Shown: positions 8,109 to 16,595, counted from the first letter of the stretch. The stretch is DNA of 64,000 nucleotides from Atopobium sp. oral taxon 199 str. F0494 (GCF_000411555.1 NZ_KE150486.1:310001-374000), one strand, 5' to 3'. The notes: generated by a model from the letters alone, not told the origin. Numbers and translations: made by a program.

Positions 8109-8783
8109 TTATCGCTTCAGGCTCTTGAGGTAAAGCTTCTGCTCTTTGGTGATGCGGTAGCTTTCGCGAGCCTTTTGGATTGTTTTATTGTGCGTCCACG
8201 TATCCAACTTCTCAGTTTCAAGGTAAGGTATCGTGAAGTCCCACTGCTTTACCAAGGCGGTGGCAAAAAACCAGGCGACCATCATGTTGACGTAGTATTC
8301 GTCTGAGTGAATCTGCGAGGGAATCTCTAGGTATTTGGGTTCGAAGTCATCGTCCAGAAAGTGCGTCATGAGCATCTCTATGCCAAACCTGCAGGTATAT
8401 GTGTGAATGGAAGCTGTCCATCGCAGAATCTCGGACGTCAGTCGCGCGCGGGTTTTCTTGAATACCCGAGGTGACAAAATGTCGCAGACGGCCCAGTTAT
8501 CGACAAAGGGGAGAAACGCATCAGTTGCCAAAACACAGGTGTCAAAGTCTTTAATCTCGGAGATAAGCAGGCTGTGCAGCATGTTCTCGTCGTAGTAGTT
8601 ATGAGGGAGGGCGAGAAGGAACTTTTGAGCCTCTTTGGTTTTGGAAAGCCTCTTAGCCAGCTTCCTGAGCTGAGGGACGCGTACGCCGATAATTGATTCG
8701 CTCGGCACGGTGGGCGTAAGCTTGCTCTGAAATGCCGCGTATTCCGTATCTTGGAGCGCAAAAAGTTCCTCTTGAATTGTCAT
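8109..8783 (-). CDS. DNA alkylation repair protein (AlkD-like HEAT-repeat glycosylase)
   Basis: A 224-residue, all-helical protein of the AlkC/AlkD DNA alkylation repair family, which removes alkylated bases by bending DNA inside an array of HEAT-like repeats. Visible family features include GVRVPQLRKLAKRL near residue 32, HSLLISEIKDFDTC near 70 and a DNWAVCDILS block near 95, where a conserved Asp-Trp pair contacts the lesion. ATG 8783 has AAAGGA upstream; a GTG at 8798 lies before that SD and is rejected. The promoter region contains GCGATAAAAT (8826-8835, minus strand). No ada or alkA neighbour is present. Confidence 0.9.
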   Translation of the reverse strand: MTIQEELFALQDTEYAAFQSKLTPTVPSESIIGVRVPQLRKLAKRLSKTKEAQKFLLALPHNYYDENMLHSLLISEIKDFDTCVLATDAFLPFVDNWAVCDILSPRVFKKTRARLTSEILRWTASIHTYTCRFGIEMLMTHFLDDDFEPKYLEIPSQIHSDEYYVNMMVAWFFATALVKQWDFTIPYLETEKLDTWTHNKTIQKARESYRITKEQKLYLKSLKR

Positions 8784-8892
8784 GGACGTCCTTTGCACAT
8801 CTTAATGCGAGATTGACTGAGTATTATTTTATCGCAAGGGCCTGTTATATTGAGAGAGAAGAAACGAGCAAGATACAGATGCGGAGTAGGTC

Positions 8893-9420
8893 ATGGAAGA
8901 CTATCGTGTAGCGAGTGCCTCGGATTTTGCTGAGGTATGCGAGTTCTACAAAGAGGTATGCGAAAAGCAAGCGGATGACGAATATGGCGCCGATTGGCAC
9001 TACGGCATTTACCCTACTGAAGACGATTTGAAGAAAAATTTGGAGAAGTCGGAGATCCATACATGCAGGATTGACGGTAGGGTAGTGTCGGCGGTGGTGT
9101 TGGAGGAGTCTGCCGATCCGATGTATCGTGACGTGGACTGGAAGATTAAGTGCCCTGACCATGAAGTGCTGACGATACATCTGTTTGCCATCCATCCGGA
9201 TTTTCGCGGTCGACAGGTTTCAAGGAACATGATGAACTACATGTTTGAATATGGTAAAAAGCACGGGTTCAAGTCTGTTCAGCTTGACGTCTTGAAGGGC
9301 AATGTTCCGGCCGAGAAACTCTACATCAAAAGCGGCTTTTGCTTTGTGGAAGAGCGACCGGTTTGGTATGAGGACATTGGCGACCAGGTTGCTCACCTTT
9401 ACGAGAAGAACCTTGGGTAG
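8893..9420 (+). CDS. GNAT family N-acetyltransferase
   Basis: A 175-residue acetyltransferase. The acetyl-CoA pyrophosphate-binding loop appears as HPDFRGRQVSRNMMNYM near residue 98, preceded by a beta-4 strand VLTIHLFAI; the C-terminal NVPAEKLYIKSGF is also typical of GNAT proteins. The substrate cannot be predicted. ATG 8893 follows GCGGAG. It stands alone between the AlkD-type gene on the other strand and decayed sequence to the right. Confidence 0.88.
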   Translation: MEDYRVASASDFAEVCEFYKEVCEKQADDEYGADWHYGIYPTEDDLKKNLEKSEIHTCRIDGRVVSAVVLEESADPMYRDVDWKIKCPDHEVLTIHLFAIHPDFRGRQVSRNMMNYMFEYGKKHGFKSVQLDVLKGNVPAEKLYIKSGFCFVEERPVWYEDIGDQVAHLYEKNLG

Positions 9421-9442
9421 GTAGCTGCGGTTGATTGAAGCG

Positions 9443-9517
9443 GGTCAAGTCAACCGGCAAGGTCAGATTAACCGGTGAGTCAAACCGGCTGCAAGGTCAA
9501 GCCAATCGGTAAGGTCA
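9443..9517. repeat. ~18-bp degenerate tandem repeat, each unit with a TGA on the minus strand
   Basis: Five degenerate units of 16-18 bases follow one another between the GNAT gene and the methyltransferase remnant. On the minus strand each starts TGACCTT or TGACT and continues CCGGTT-like. The first TGA (9515-9517) is the stop codon of the methyltransferase remnant and the rest are echoes of it. Confidence 0.7.
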
Positions 9518-9886
9518 GGCTGCCTCAACCTTAACGATTTGCATACGCATTATCTTATCGGTCATGTGTGCTAGGAGGCGGTGGATGCCTCTTATACCCG
9601 GGGAATTCAAAGAGTAGTAGCCAAGCATATATCCTTTAGATGAAACAGTGATTTTATCTGACCACGTGGAGAGCTCCTGCACGGCATTGTTGGTATAAAA
9701 CAGATTGCCAAAATCACTCATCCCGTGTCTTTTCAGAACTACTCTCATCATAAGCTTGTAGCCCAAAGTCCCGACCGTATCAAAAACAAGTCTGCATCCG
9801 GGGAAGAATTCAGTCATTTTTAAGATAATAGCTTTGACCTCTCGTCTGTAAGACGTGCTTTTTGGAAGCAGATGGGTCGCACGCAT
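9515..9886 (-). pseudogene. C-terminal fragment of a TcmP/LCMT-type O-methyltransferase
   Basis: The frame encodes the second half of a class I SAM methyltransferase of the TcmP-like (leucine carboxyl methyltransferase-related) family. Visible blocks are FFPGCRLVFDTVG, a helix-rich middle and a terminal tail VKVEAA. The SAM-binding first half is absent. Homology seems to start near base 9850, where the sequence changes abruptly into an oppositely oriented toxin-antitoxin remnant. The first codon listed is only an in-frame ATG. I judge it a non-functional relic of an insertion or deletion. Confidence 0.6.
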
Positions 9887-10030
9887 CGTATTCCGCTTGA
9901 CCTTGGTAATGAAGAGCCAAATGAAGAAAGTCTTGAAGCGATTCGGGAGACAGAGGACATCATTGCCAGAGGTGGTACGGGCCTGTCCTATGGCAATGCT
10001 GATGATTTGCTTACGACAATACGAGCATAG
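9872..10030 (+). pseudogene. RelB/DinJ-type antitoxin, C-terminal remnant
   Basis: From the ATG at 9872 the frame gives 52 residues ending ADDLLTTIRA. The segment NEESLEAIRETEDIIA followed by a YGNADDLL tail is the toxin-wrapping C-terminus of RelB/DinJ antitoxins. The N-terminal ribbon-helix-helix DNA-binding part is missing, cut by the junction with the methyltransferase fragment. The stop lies 2 bases before the toxin start, the usual antitoxin-toxin order. The call rests on motif style and on the neighbouring toxin. Confidence 0.55.
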
Positions 10031-10032
10031 CC

Positions 10033-10331
10033 ATGGGTCAGCTGAAGATTGAATTTACCACCTCGTTTAAACGTGACATAAAACGCCTTGATAGAAAACA
10101 TATTGATGATTGTCCTCTGAGAGTGGTGATAGACCTTATTGCTGAGAATACACCCGAGGCATTAGATCAGTTAAGGCGTAGACATTGCATGCAGCCTTGA
10201 AAGGAAGCTGGGCAGGAAGCAATGAATGTCACGTCTGCAATGCTGGAGATTGGTTGCTTATTTGGGCCACATTTAATGCCACGCGAGGTAAAAAGGTACT
10301 TTTCAGCTATGCTCAAGGATTTATTACCTGA
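10033..10331 (+). pseudogene. YafQ/RelE-type mRNA interferase toxin, frameshifted
   Basis: ATG 10033 opens with MGQLKIEFTTSFKRDIKRL, the start of YafQ-like endoribonuclease toxins, followed by PEALDQLRRRHCM. The frame then stops at 10198-10200. A one-base shift restores the expected continuation LKGSWAGSNECHV and DWLLIW (from 10197) until TGA 10329. A base appears to have been lost near 10193, where family members read HAL. The C-terminal catalytic region after LLIW no longer resembles the family. With the antitoxin also truncated, the module is dead. Confidence 0.6.
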
Positions 10332-10379
10332 ATTGCGTGCTTAGGAGAGAGACCTATTCGAGAAGCCCGTTTGCGGCGC

Positions 10380-10763
10380 TCAAACAGTAATCTCAATTTG
10401 ATTCTGTTCAATGGCGACGACGCAACTTTCATAGTAGCCATCGCCGGTTGTTCTTGGCCCACTGATGACTTTGTAGCCGTCCGCTTTTAACCTTGCGGTC
10501 AGAGCATCCACTTTTTCTTTGCTGCCTGTGCTGAAAGCGATATGCGCGTATCCCGTGCGGCTGAGCTCCTTTGGCAAGTCAGGCATTCCCGGCTTGTTCA
10601 TAATTTCGAGCCGGGTGCCATCATCAAAAGAGAGGAAATATGAACGAAAGTCCGTTCGAGGGTTATGGTAGCCATTATTGGATGTTGCCCCGAAGTACTT
10701 CACAAAGAATTGTTGAGCGCTTTCCAAATCATTTACGTACAATGCAATGTGTTCGATTCTCAT
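10380..10763 (-). CDS. VOC family (glyoxalase/bleomycin resistance-type) protein
   Basis: A 127-residue vicinal-oxygen-chelate protein. It begins MRIEHIALYVNDLESAQQFF, the first beta-alpha-beta module with a metal His at residue 5. The second module starts TGYAHIAFS near residue 70, with another metal-type His. Glu residues in LEIMNKP and QIEITV complete the expected four-ligand site. VOC proteins include glyoxalase I, antibiotic-binding proteins and dioxygenases, and the substrate here is unknown. It is probably cotranscribed with the upstream methyltransferase, 55 bases away. Confidence 0.85.
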   Translation of the reverse strand: MRIEHIALYVNDLESAQQFFVKYFGATSNNGYHNPRTDFRSYFLSFDDGTRLEIMNKPGMPDLPKELSRTGYAHIAFSTGSKEKVDALTARLKADGYKVISGPRTTGDGYYESCVVAIEQNQIEITV

Positions 10764-10818
10764 ATCTATCTCCGAAAAATCTATAGCTGTCTCCGTAAAT
10801 TCGAGGTTGCCTGGTATA

Positions 10819-11580
10819 TTACTTCTTTCTGGCTACAAAATAATACCGATGAATCCTTCCCTTAATCACACCGTCTTTCTCAAGAATCTCCTGCACCCTG
10901 AAGAGATTATCTTGATATTTCTCAACTTCAAAATCAGGGAATTCCCAGTCAATGATTCTTGCAAACCAAACGAGAGCACCTACGTCATAAAATTCTATCG
11001 GCCTATAGGCTTCAGCTTCCTCAATAATGTCAAATCCATTGTCTATGAATTCTTGTCTGGCAATACTCAAATAAGCTTTAGGAAAGGGAAGCTCGACATT
11101 GCCTAGTAGAAGCTCTACAAGGTCTCTGTCATTCTCAGCGCCAACTTGTTGCGTAAGAAACATACCTCCACTTTTAAGAATTCTTTTTAGTTCTTGTATG
11201 TTGTATTTACCGTGCCTGTTGGTAACAAGATCGAAGTAATCATCTTCAAACGGAAGCTCATCTCCTCCGTCAGCTGCCTTAAAATCTATCCCTAAAGGAA
11301 GAAGTCTTTCTTCACATAGTTTGATGTTTGGTGCATAACCTTCGATTGCTGCAGTATGTTCAGGATTGGCGAAAAAAGACAAAAGAAATTCTCCGCCGCC
11401 CGTTTCCATATCTAATAGATAATCAGTATCGTGCAGATAGGATTTGATGATACTTCCAAAGTCCCATGGAAGATCATCCTCTTCTTTATATCTGTTCCTA
11501 ATGTGAGAGAAATCCCATCCTTTGATATGAGCGATTTCTTGTTCATGTAGCCATTGGGCGAGAAGCGCTTGTTTTTCCAT
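10819..11580 (-). CDS. class I SAM-dependent methyltransferase
   Basis: From ATG 11580 (253 residues, MEKQALLAQWLHEQ) this is a Rossmann-fold methyltransferase. The SAM motif I is the variant LLDMETGGGEFLL near residue 58, with EGYAPN as the motif II acid. LPFEDDYFDLVTNRHG is the post-motif block seen in UbiE-like methyltransferases, and ILKSGGMFLTQQVG follows. The substrate is unknown. An in-frame extension to 11691 is hydrophobic and unaligned, so I rejected it. The SD is weak (GGGAAACC). The gene is AT-richer than its neighbours and sits among accessory genes. Confidence 0.85.
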   Translation of the reverse strand: MEKQALLAQWLHEQEIAHIKGWDFSHIRNRYKEEDDLPWDFGSIIKSYLHDTDYLLDMETGGGEFLLSFFANPEHTAAIEGYAPNIKLCEERLLPLGIDFKAADGGDELPFEDDYFDLVTNRHGKYNIQELKRILKSGGMFLTQQVGAENDRDLVELLLGNVELPFPKAYLSIARQEFIDNGFDIIEEAEAYRPIEFYDVGALVWFARIIDWEFPDFEVEKYQDNLFRVQEILEKDGVIKGRIHRYYFVARKK

Positions 11581-11698
11581 AGGTTTCCCAACTTTTGGAG
11601 GGGCTCTGAATATCAACATAATCAAAAGAATCTGATGTCCGCTGAAGTATACCATCCAGCAAAAGTAATTCGTCAGAAGAGGTAAAGACAATCTCTGG

Positions 11699-13138
11699 CT
11701 AATTCACTTTTTGCAGCAATACTACACACTCCACATGAAACGTTTGGGGGAAAAGGTCAACGGGTGTGAGGCTGACTGGCTGAAACGTACCGATATCAAC
11801 AAAGCGTCGCAGGTCACGGGCGAGGGTTGCAGGGTCACAGGAAACGTAGGCAATTGCTCGAGCACTCTGCTCAGAGAGCTGTTTCACAACATCAGGAGCA
11901 AGTCCTGCACGCGGCGGGTCAACCACAATGATATCTGCATCAGTATCGGGAAATGATCGTCCGGCATCTCCGCCGATGGCAGCAACATTTTCGAGACCAG
12001 AAGTCTCAAGGTTGCGACGAAGGTCACGCACAGCCGGACCGTATGATTCAACTGCAGAGACAAAGTTGGCACGACGAGCAAGCGGCAGCGTAAACGTACC
12101 AGCACCGCAGTAGAGATCCATAGCCACATCGCTATTCCGTACGTCAAGCGCAAAGAGCACAAGCTCCACGAGCTTCTCGGCACCTTTGGTGTTGACTTGA
12201 AAAAACGAGGGAGCAGAGACGCGCATACGCTCGTCGCCGATAAGCTCTGACCAAGAGCCTGCGCCGGATAGTCGCTCAACGCCTGCAATACGTCGGGCCT
12301 TACCCGGCCCCTTTGTCATTACGCGCACGATGCTTGTGGCGTCCGTAGCATCTTCCAGTACGCGCGCAACCTGTGCTCGGGGAAAGCCGCCGGGGGCCGT
12401 CCATAGTGCCACTTCAACGTCTCGCGTGCGGCGAGACGTGCGGATGCCAATGCGCTCAATGTCAAGCTCGTGGGAGCCGGAAAGGTAGGAGAGGGCGCCG
12501 CTCACTGCGCCGACGATCTTTTCATGAGCCTTGTCCAGAAGCGGACAGTCTTTGACACGGACGACGTCCTGACCGTTTGGCGCGTACATGCCTACAAGCG
12601 TTTTGCGCCCGGTACGCCTAAAGGCAAGCTCGATTTTGTTGCGATACCCCCACGGCTCGCCTGGAGCTACGATATCCTGCACCAGCTTGGACGTTTCGTT
12701 TGGCGAGAAGTGCCCAATGCGCTCAAGCGCAGAGACAACTCCGGCGCGCTTCTCGCGAAGCTGAGATTCGTAGGTCATGTTGCCCCAGGGAGCAGCTCCC
12801 GTGAGCGCCACAAAGGGCAGTGGGTTTGGTATACGCTCAGGTGACGGTTCAAGGACTTCTGAGAGCATGGCGCGAGAAAAGTGCTCGCTGTCATCGGTGA
12901 GCTCCACACGGACAATATCTCCCGGGACAGCGCCTCCGGAGATAAAAACAGTCTTGCCATCGGCGGTGTGAGCTATGGCATCTGCGCCGTAACTCATGCG
13001 CTCAACGGTGAGTTCAAGTTCAACCTTTGGGGCGGCGGAGTTTTGAGAATGAGCGGAGGTATTCGAGGCAGTGGAATTGCGAGGGTAGGCAGAAGCGTCT
13101 GAGGCAGCGCTATTGTGAAAATGAGCAAAAGTATCCAC
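11699..13138 (-). CDS. TrmA/RlmD-family RNA (uracil-5-)-methyltransferase
   Basis: Methylates C5 of a uridine in rRNA or tRNA. From GTG 13138 it has 479 residues. After a 36-residue low-complexity lead, a TRAM domain runs from VELELTVERMSYG to about residue 100. The methyltransferase half follows, with the substrate block FFQVNTKGAEKLVE, SAM motif DLYCGAGTFTLPLA, IVVDPPRAG and the catalytic YVSCDPATLARDL near the C-terminus, where the Cys is the nucleophile. The GTG start lies one base after the trpS stop; a start at 13174 would overlap trpS by 35 bases. Target site cannot be assigned. The N-terminal lead is made entirely of 36-bp DNA repeats. Confidence 0.9.
   Translation of the reverse strand: MDTFAHFHNSAASDASAYPRNSTASNTSAHSQNSAAPKVELELTVERMSYGADAIAHTADGKTVFISGGAVPGDIVRVELTDDSEHFSRAMLSEVLEPSPERIPNPLPFVALTGAAPWGNMTYESQLREKRAGVVSALERIGHFSPNETSKLVQDIVAPGEPWGYRNKIELAFRRTGRKTLVGMYAPNGQDVVRVKDCPLLDKAHEKIVGAVSGALSYLSGSHELDIERIGIRTSRRTRDVEVALWTAPGGFPRAQVARVLEDATDATSIVRVMTKGPGKARRIAGVERLSGAGSWSELIGDERMRVSAPSFFQVNTKGAEKLVELVLFALDVRNSDVAMDLYCGAGTFTLPLARRANFVSAVESYGPAVRDLRRNLETSGLENVAAIGGDAGRSFPDTDADIIVVDPPRAGLAPDVVKQLSEQSARAIAYVSCDPATLARDLRRFVDIGTFQPVSLTPVDLFPQTFHVECVVLLQKVN
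13031..13138 (-). repeat. three 36-bp tandem repeats forming the N-terminus of the methyltransferase gene
   Basis: Exactly three diverged 36-bp units fill 13031-13138, beginning one base after the trpS stop codon. They encode a 12-residue peptide repeat with the pattern S/T-A-H/Y-x-x-N-S-A/T-A/S. The region precedes the TRAM domain and has no counterpart in the family. It appears that a tandem duplication behind trpS was taken into the reading frame of the downstream gene. Confidence 0.7.
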
Positions 13139-13139
13139 G

Positions 13140-14189
13140 CTAGTAAACCATACCCATAGCGTTTCGCACCTCATCTAAGGTAGCATTTGCAATTTCATTT
13201 GCACGTCGGTTACCGTCACTGAGCACCTCGCGTACGTAGTCGGGATGCTCTGCAATCTCCGCGCGCTTCTCGCGAATTGGAGCAAAGTAGCTGTTGACAG
13301 CCTCTGTGACGTAGGCTTTGAGAGCGCCTCCGCCGCCCATGCCAATTTCGTCGGCAATTTCTTTAGGATCGCGACCGGTGCAGATAGCAGCCGTGGTCAG
13401 GAGGGCGGAAACGCCGGGACGGTTCTCGGGATCAAAGGTGATCAGGCGCTCTGAGTCCGTCTTGGACTTTTTAATGAGCTTAGCCGTCTCCTCTGCCGTC
13501 ATGGAAAGAGAAATAGCGTTGCCATAAGATTTACTCATCTTTCGGCCGTCAAGGCCGGGGAGCAACGGCGTTGAGGTCAGAAGGCCCGAAACTTCGGAAA
13601 AGACCTTGCCGTAACGTTCGTTGAAACGGCGCGCGATTTTAGTTGTGAGCTCAATATGTGGCAGCTGATCGCGGCCAACAGGTACGATATTGCCTTTGCA
13701 GAAGAGGATGTCGCACGCTTGGTGAACGGGATAGGTGAGCAAGAGCCCCGTGAGCGCGTGGCCAGATGCCTCTTGCTCGGCTTTGACGGTGGGGTTACGA
13801 AGCAACTCCGCTTCGGTGACGAGCGATAAAAACGGCAGCATAAGTTGGTTGAGCGCCGGTACGGCTGAGTGCGTGAAGATCATGGTCTTCTCGGGATCAA
13901 GACCGCACGCAAGGTAGTCAACGACCATGTTGTATACATTGTCGGCAATATGCTCGGTGGTGTCGCGGTCAGTAATGACCTGATAGTCGGCAATGATTAC
14001 GTTGGTGTGCACACCAAGGTTCTGCAGCCGCACGCGCTCAACGATGGTGCCAAAGTAATGGCCTAAGTGTAGTCTGCCCGTAGGACGATCTCCGGTAAGC
14101 ATGGTGTAGTTTCCGGGATGCTCTGGCAGATCTGCTTGAATTTCATTGGAACGGCGCAGCGCCGCCTCATAGCTGCCTTCGTTTGGCAT
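13140..14189 (-). CDS. trpS: tryptophanyl-tRNA synthetase
   Basis: Class I aminoacyl-tRNA synthetase that charges tRNA-Trp. In 349 residues it shows the ATP-binding HIGH-type motif as GRLHLGHYFG near residue 38 and KMSKSYGN near 195, with GDRPTGRLHLG immediately before. The length is normal for bacterial TrpRS. ATG 14189 follows GAGGAGC. A GCGATAAAAT motif lies 71 bases upstream on the same strand and may be part of its promoter. A Trp-codon attenuator controls a transporter elsewhere in this window (50454-50620), so tryptophan charging is sensed in this organism. Confidence 0.96.
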   Translation of the reverse strand: MPNEGSYEAALRRSNEIQADLPEHPGNYTMLTGDRPTGRLHLGHYFGTIVERVRLQNLGVHTNVIIADYQVITDRDTTEHIADNVYNMVVDYLACGLDPEKTMIFTHSAVPALNQLMLPFLSLVTEAELLRNPTVKAEQEASGHALTGLLLTYPVHQACDILFCKGNIVPVGRDQLPHIELTTKIARRFNERYGKVFSEVSGLLTSTPLLPGLDGRKMSKSYGNAISLSMTAEETAKLIKKSKTDSERLITFDPENRPGVSALLTTAAICTGRDPKEIADEIGMGGGGALKAYVTEAVNSYFAPIREKRAEIAEHPDYVREVLSDGNRRANEIANATLDEVRNAMGMVY

Positions 14190-14262
14190 AAAAGCTCCTC
14201 AAATCTTCAAAACATGCGCGCGTGCCATTGATGCCAGCGCTCCTTAGTCAGCAGCGATTATT

Positions 14263-14997
14263 TTATCGCAAAGACGGTCGGGCATTCTTGAGGCCGGAGC
14301 GTACTTCTTTCCAGTTTGGATAGAACGTGGTGAGAAGAGCGTAAAACTCTTTGTTATGTCTGCGGACGTAGAGGTGGGTGAGTTCATGGGCAATAACATA
14401 CTTCAGAGCTTCCGGATTATGCTCAGCAAGCTCAAGGTTGAGCGTGATGGCTCCCGTTTTGGTATTGCAGGAACCCCAGCGACTTTTCATGCGCCGTGTG
14501 CGGTACAGCGAGGCGCTCCGACCGGCTTTTGCTTCTGCGGCGGCGGTCATCTCAGGCAGAATTTTGCGCATCTCTTTGGCGAGAAACTCATCAAATGTTT
14601 TACGAATAGCGCTTTGGGAAGTTTCGGAGGTCAGGTCATTGAGATAGCGGTTGGGGAGTGTGATAACAAGGTCGTGTGCAGAGATATATGCTGTTCGTCT
14701 TGACCCCGGGATAATCTGCAAGGCGTAAGGCTGTCCCCAAACGCTGACCTCGCAACCGGAAATGATGTTTTGACCTGCGGAGTTCTTCTCGCTGGGCAAT
14801 GAGGTGCGAGAGAGGGTGGCGCGGATCCAATCGGATCTGGATTCGATGAAGGCAAGCACAACTGCTTCTGAGGTATGCCATGGATAACTTACGACAACAC
14901 GTCCTTCTCGGGTGACGCGCAGATTGATATTCTTGACGCGCTTTTGGGTAAGCTGCACGGGAATACCTGCTATCTGTACGGTCTTTGCCGATGTCAT
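14263..14997 (-). CDS. YgjP/SprT-like zinc metallopeptidase domain protein
   Basis: A 244-residue protein of the YgjP-like (DUF45, M48-type) metallopeptidase family. The zinc site is YVIAHELTHLYVRRHNKEF near residue 205, with HExxH and a downstream His. The conserved RMKSRWGSCN motif precedes it near residue 170. The N-terminal half is a beta-rich domain with NINLRVTREGRVVVSYP, as in the family. YgjP-like proteins are common but their physiological substrate is unclear. ATG 14997 has AAGGA upstream. It lies upstream of trpS on the same strand and the spacing allows cotranscription. Confidence 0.9.
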   Translation of the reverse strand: MTSAKTVQIAGIPVQLTQKRVKNINLRVTREGRVVVSYPWHTSEAVVLAFIESRSDWIRATLSRTSLPSEKNSAGQNIISGCEVSVWGQPYALQIIPGSRRTAYISAHDLVITLPNRYLNDLTSETSQSAIRKTFDEFLAKEMRKILPEMTAAAEAKAGRSASLYRTRRMKSRWGSCNTKTGAITLNLELAEHNPEALKYVIAHELTHLYVRRHNKEFYALLTTFYPNWKEVRSGLKNARPSLR

Positions 14998-15108
14998 GCG
15001 TGCGAATCCTTAGGTACTGGTCATTTTTGCTCGAGCAAGTTGCTTTGACAGACAGCTACAATAGGTCTGGCAGTTTTGGCATACTCAGTATAGATGACGG
15101 AGGATGAT

Positions 15109-15894
15109 GTGAACTCTCAGGAAGATGTTAAAAAGCAATATGAGGTGACAGACAATCTTGATATTCGCATAGCGCTCCATGAAAAATATTCATCGAATAA
15201 GCAGGGTTTTGGTAGTTGGATCTTCTCGCATTACCAGTTTAAGACGGCCAGTGCGAATACTGTGCGTGTTCTTGATGTCGGTTGCGGGACAGCGGATTTA
15301 TGGGCTGAGAATTACGCAAATCTTCCGGTAAACGTTGATTTGATTTTGACTGACTATTCCAAGGGGATGGTTGCTGCCAGTACGCTCAAAATGGAGCAAT
15401 ATCAAAATGTTCAATGTGAGCGCGCGGACATTATGGATCTTCCCTTTGATGCGAACAGTTTTGATGTCGTTACCGCAAATATGATGCTCTATCATGTGCC
15501 GGATCTTGAAGGTGCTCTGAAGGAGGTTCACCGTGTTCTCAAGTCCGACGGTGTCTTTTACACCTCGACCTTTGGTACGCCTAGTCTTGCGCAAACTCTT
15601 GGGAGCTGGTTATCGCATTTTACCGGCGTCGTTGACAGTCCCGAGACCTTTACTTTGCAAAACGGCGCAGCCTCGCTAAAAACGTGTTTTACGGATGTGG
15701 TCAGGCTTGACTATCCGGATTCTCTTGAAGTAACGGATGCACGTGATCTGCTTGCGTACGTCTACTCGCTTCCGGAGGTATTTCATTTGAAGGACACGCA
15801 GCGTCAGGATGTCTTGTCTGTGCTCGCCTCGCACAAAGTTGACGGTGTGATTTCAATTCCAAAAGAGTATGGCTTGTTCGTGTGTCGCCCTTAG
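15109..15894 (+). CDS. class I SAM-dependent methyltransferase
   Basis: A UbiE/Methyltransf_11-type enzyme of 261 residues. SAM motif I is VRVLDVGCGTADLWA near residue 50, motif II IDLILTDYSKGM-like near 80, and the post-motif block LPFDANSFDVVTANMMLYHVPD near 115; LKSDGVFYTSTFG follows. I prefer GTG 15109 because GGAGG lies five bases before it; ATG 15094 in the same frame precedes that SD and would add five residues. The substrate is unknown. It stands alone to the left of the foreign cassette. Confidence 0.88.
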   Translation: MNSQEDVKKQYEVTDNLDIRIALHEKYSSNKQGFGSWIFSHYQFKTASANTVRVLDVGCGTADLWAENYANLPVNVDLILTDYSKGMVAASTLKMEQYQNVQCERADIMDLPFDANSFDVVTANMMLYHVPDLEGALKEVHRVLKSDGVFYTSTFGTPSLAQTLGSWLSHFTGVVDSPETFTLQNGAASLKTCFTDVVRLDYPDSLEVTDARDLLAYVYSLPEVFHLKDTQRQDVLSVLASHKVDGVISIPKEYGLFVCRP

Positions 15895-15921
15895 ATTGCG
15901 CTTAGATTGTGCCAGATGTCC

Positions 15922-16227
15922 TTATCGCTCCAAGCATGCAGATTTCAAGCGTACATATCTCCTGTTAGCGAACGCCCTTCTCAAGGCAGCAACGCCAATG
16001 ATAAGCAGCAGAAGAGCAAGCGACCAGGCGGTCAAGACGCCAAGTGCGCTGACGGGGTTCAAATTGACGGTTCTTGTTATTTGAAGCGTAGGATATATCC
16101 CAAGGTAGGCGACGATGTTTCTGACATCAAAGTACGTCATGGGGAGAAAGCGGATCAAAGAGCTGTTGAAATCTATTACCGAGAAATATCTTGAAAGGGG
16201 AAATATATAAGCGTCGCTGATGCTTTT
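15922..16227 (-). pseudogene. C-terminal remnant of a membrane permease
   Basis: The minus-strand frame is open from about 16227 to the stop at 15922 with no good start codon. It encodes roughly 100 residues. A polar segment, FLPMTYFDVRNIVAYLGIYP, is followed by one strong transmembrane helix (ALGVLTAWSLALLLLIIGVAALRRAF, described by ends only: residues about 65-90) and a basic tail. This is how ABC-2-type permeases end. The rest is missing, so it looks like a truncated relic left beside the cassette boundary. Confidence 0.45.
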
Positions 16228-16390
16228 TTATCGAGAGGAGCGCTCTTCTCGCTGTGTCAACTCTACTACCTAGGATTTTTAAAATGAGAGTGAATTAGGG
16301 CTCGAAAAAACTACTACACAGCTCTAGGTTTTGAAGCATGATGATTTTCTAGTAGTTCACTTTTTGATTGCGGTCATCATGATCCCCGAT

Positions 16391-16543
16391 TTTCGAAAAG
16401 TTGCTAAAGAGTTCTGAACAGTTGGTGGGTCGCGCTAAGAAATCGTGAACAGTTGGTGGGTTTTGGCCTTCTGAAGCCTTCTCTGAGGCTCAAATCCACC
16501 AACCGTAGACCATTCCTTAGCAGATTTTATAAAAAGCGAGAAG
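16391..16543. repeat. palindromic repeat element, left copy, flanking the foreign cassette
   Basis: About 153 bp containing three copies of one motif, GCTAAGAAATNGTGAACRG followed by TTGGTGG: two direct (from 16402 and 16433) and one inverted (16487-16526). The arms can fold into a long imperfect hairpin with the loop TTCTGAAGCCTTCTCTGA. The right end is the octamer GCGAGAAG (16536-16543). A second copy, about 90% identical over the core, lies at 24423-24583 in the same orientation. The rest of 16228-16610 is gene-free; it holds a 20-bp palindrome (16232-16251) and AACTACTA/TAGTAGTT inverted boxes. Confidence 0.8.
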
Positions 16544-16563
16544 GAAGGATTTTGAAGCGGAAA

Positions 16564-16595
16564 GGTATTCGCGGAAAGCAAGTATCGCGAATACC
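16564..16595. repeat. 10-bp perfect inverted repeat upstream of the tetR-type gene
   Basis: GGTATTCGCG and CGCGAATACC are separated by 12 bases, just upstream of the cassette promoter. It could be a terminator stem without T tract or a second protein-binding site. Its GGTAT/ATACC ends resemble the operator half-sites 70 bases downstream. Confidence 0.5.
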
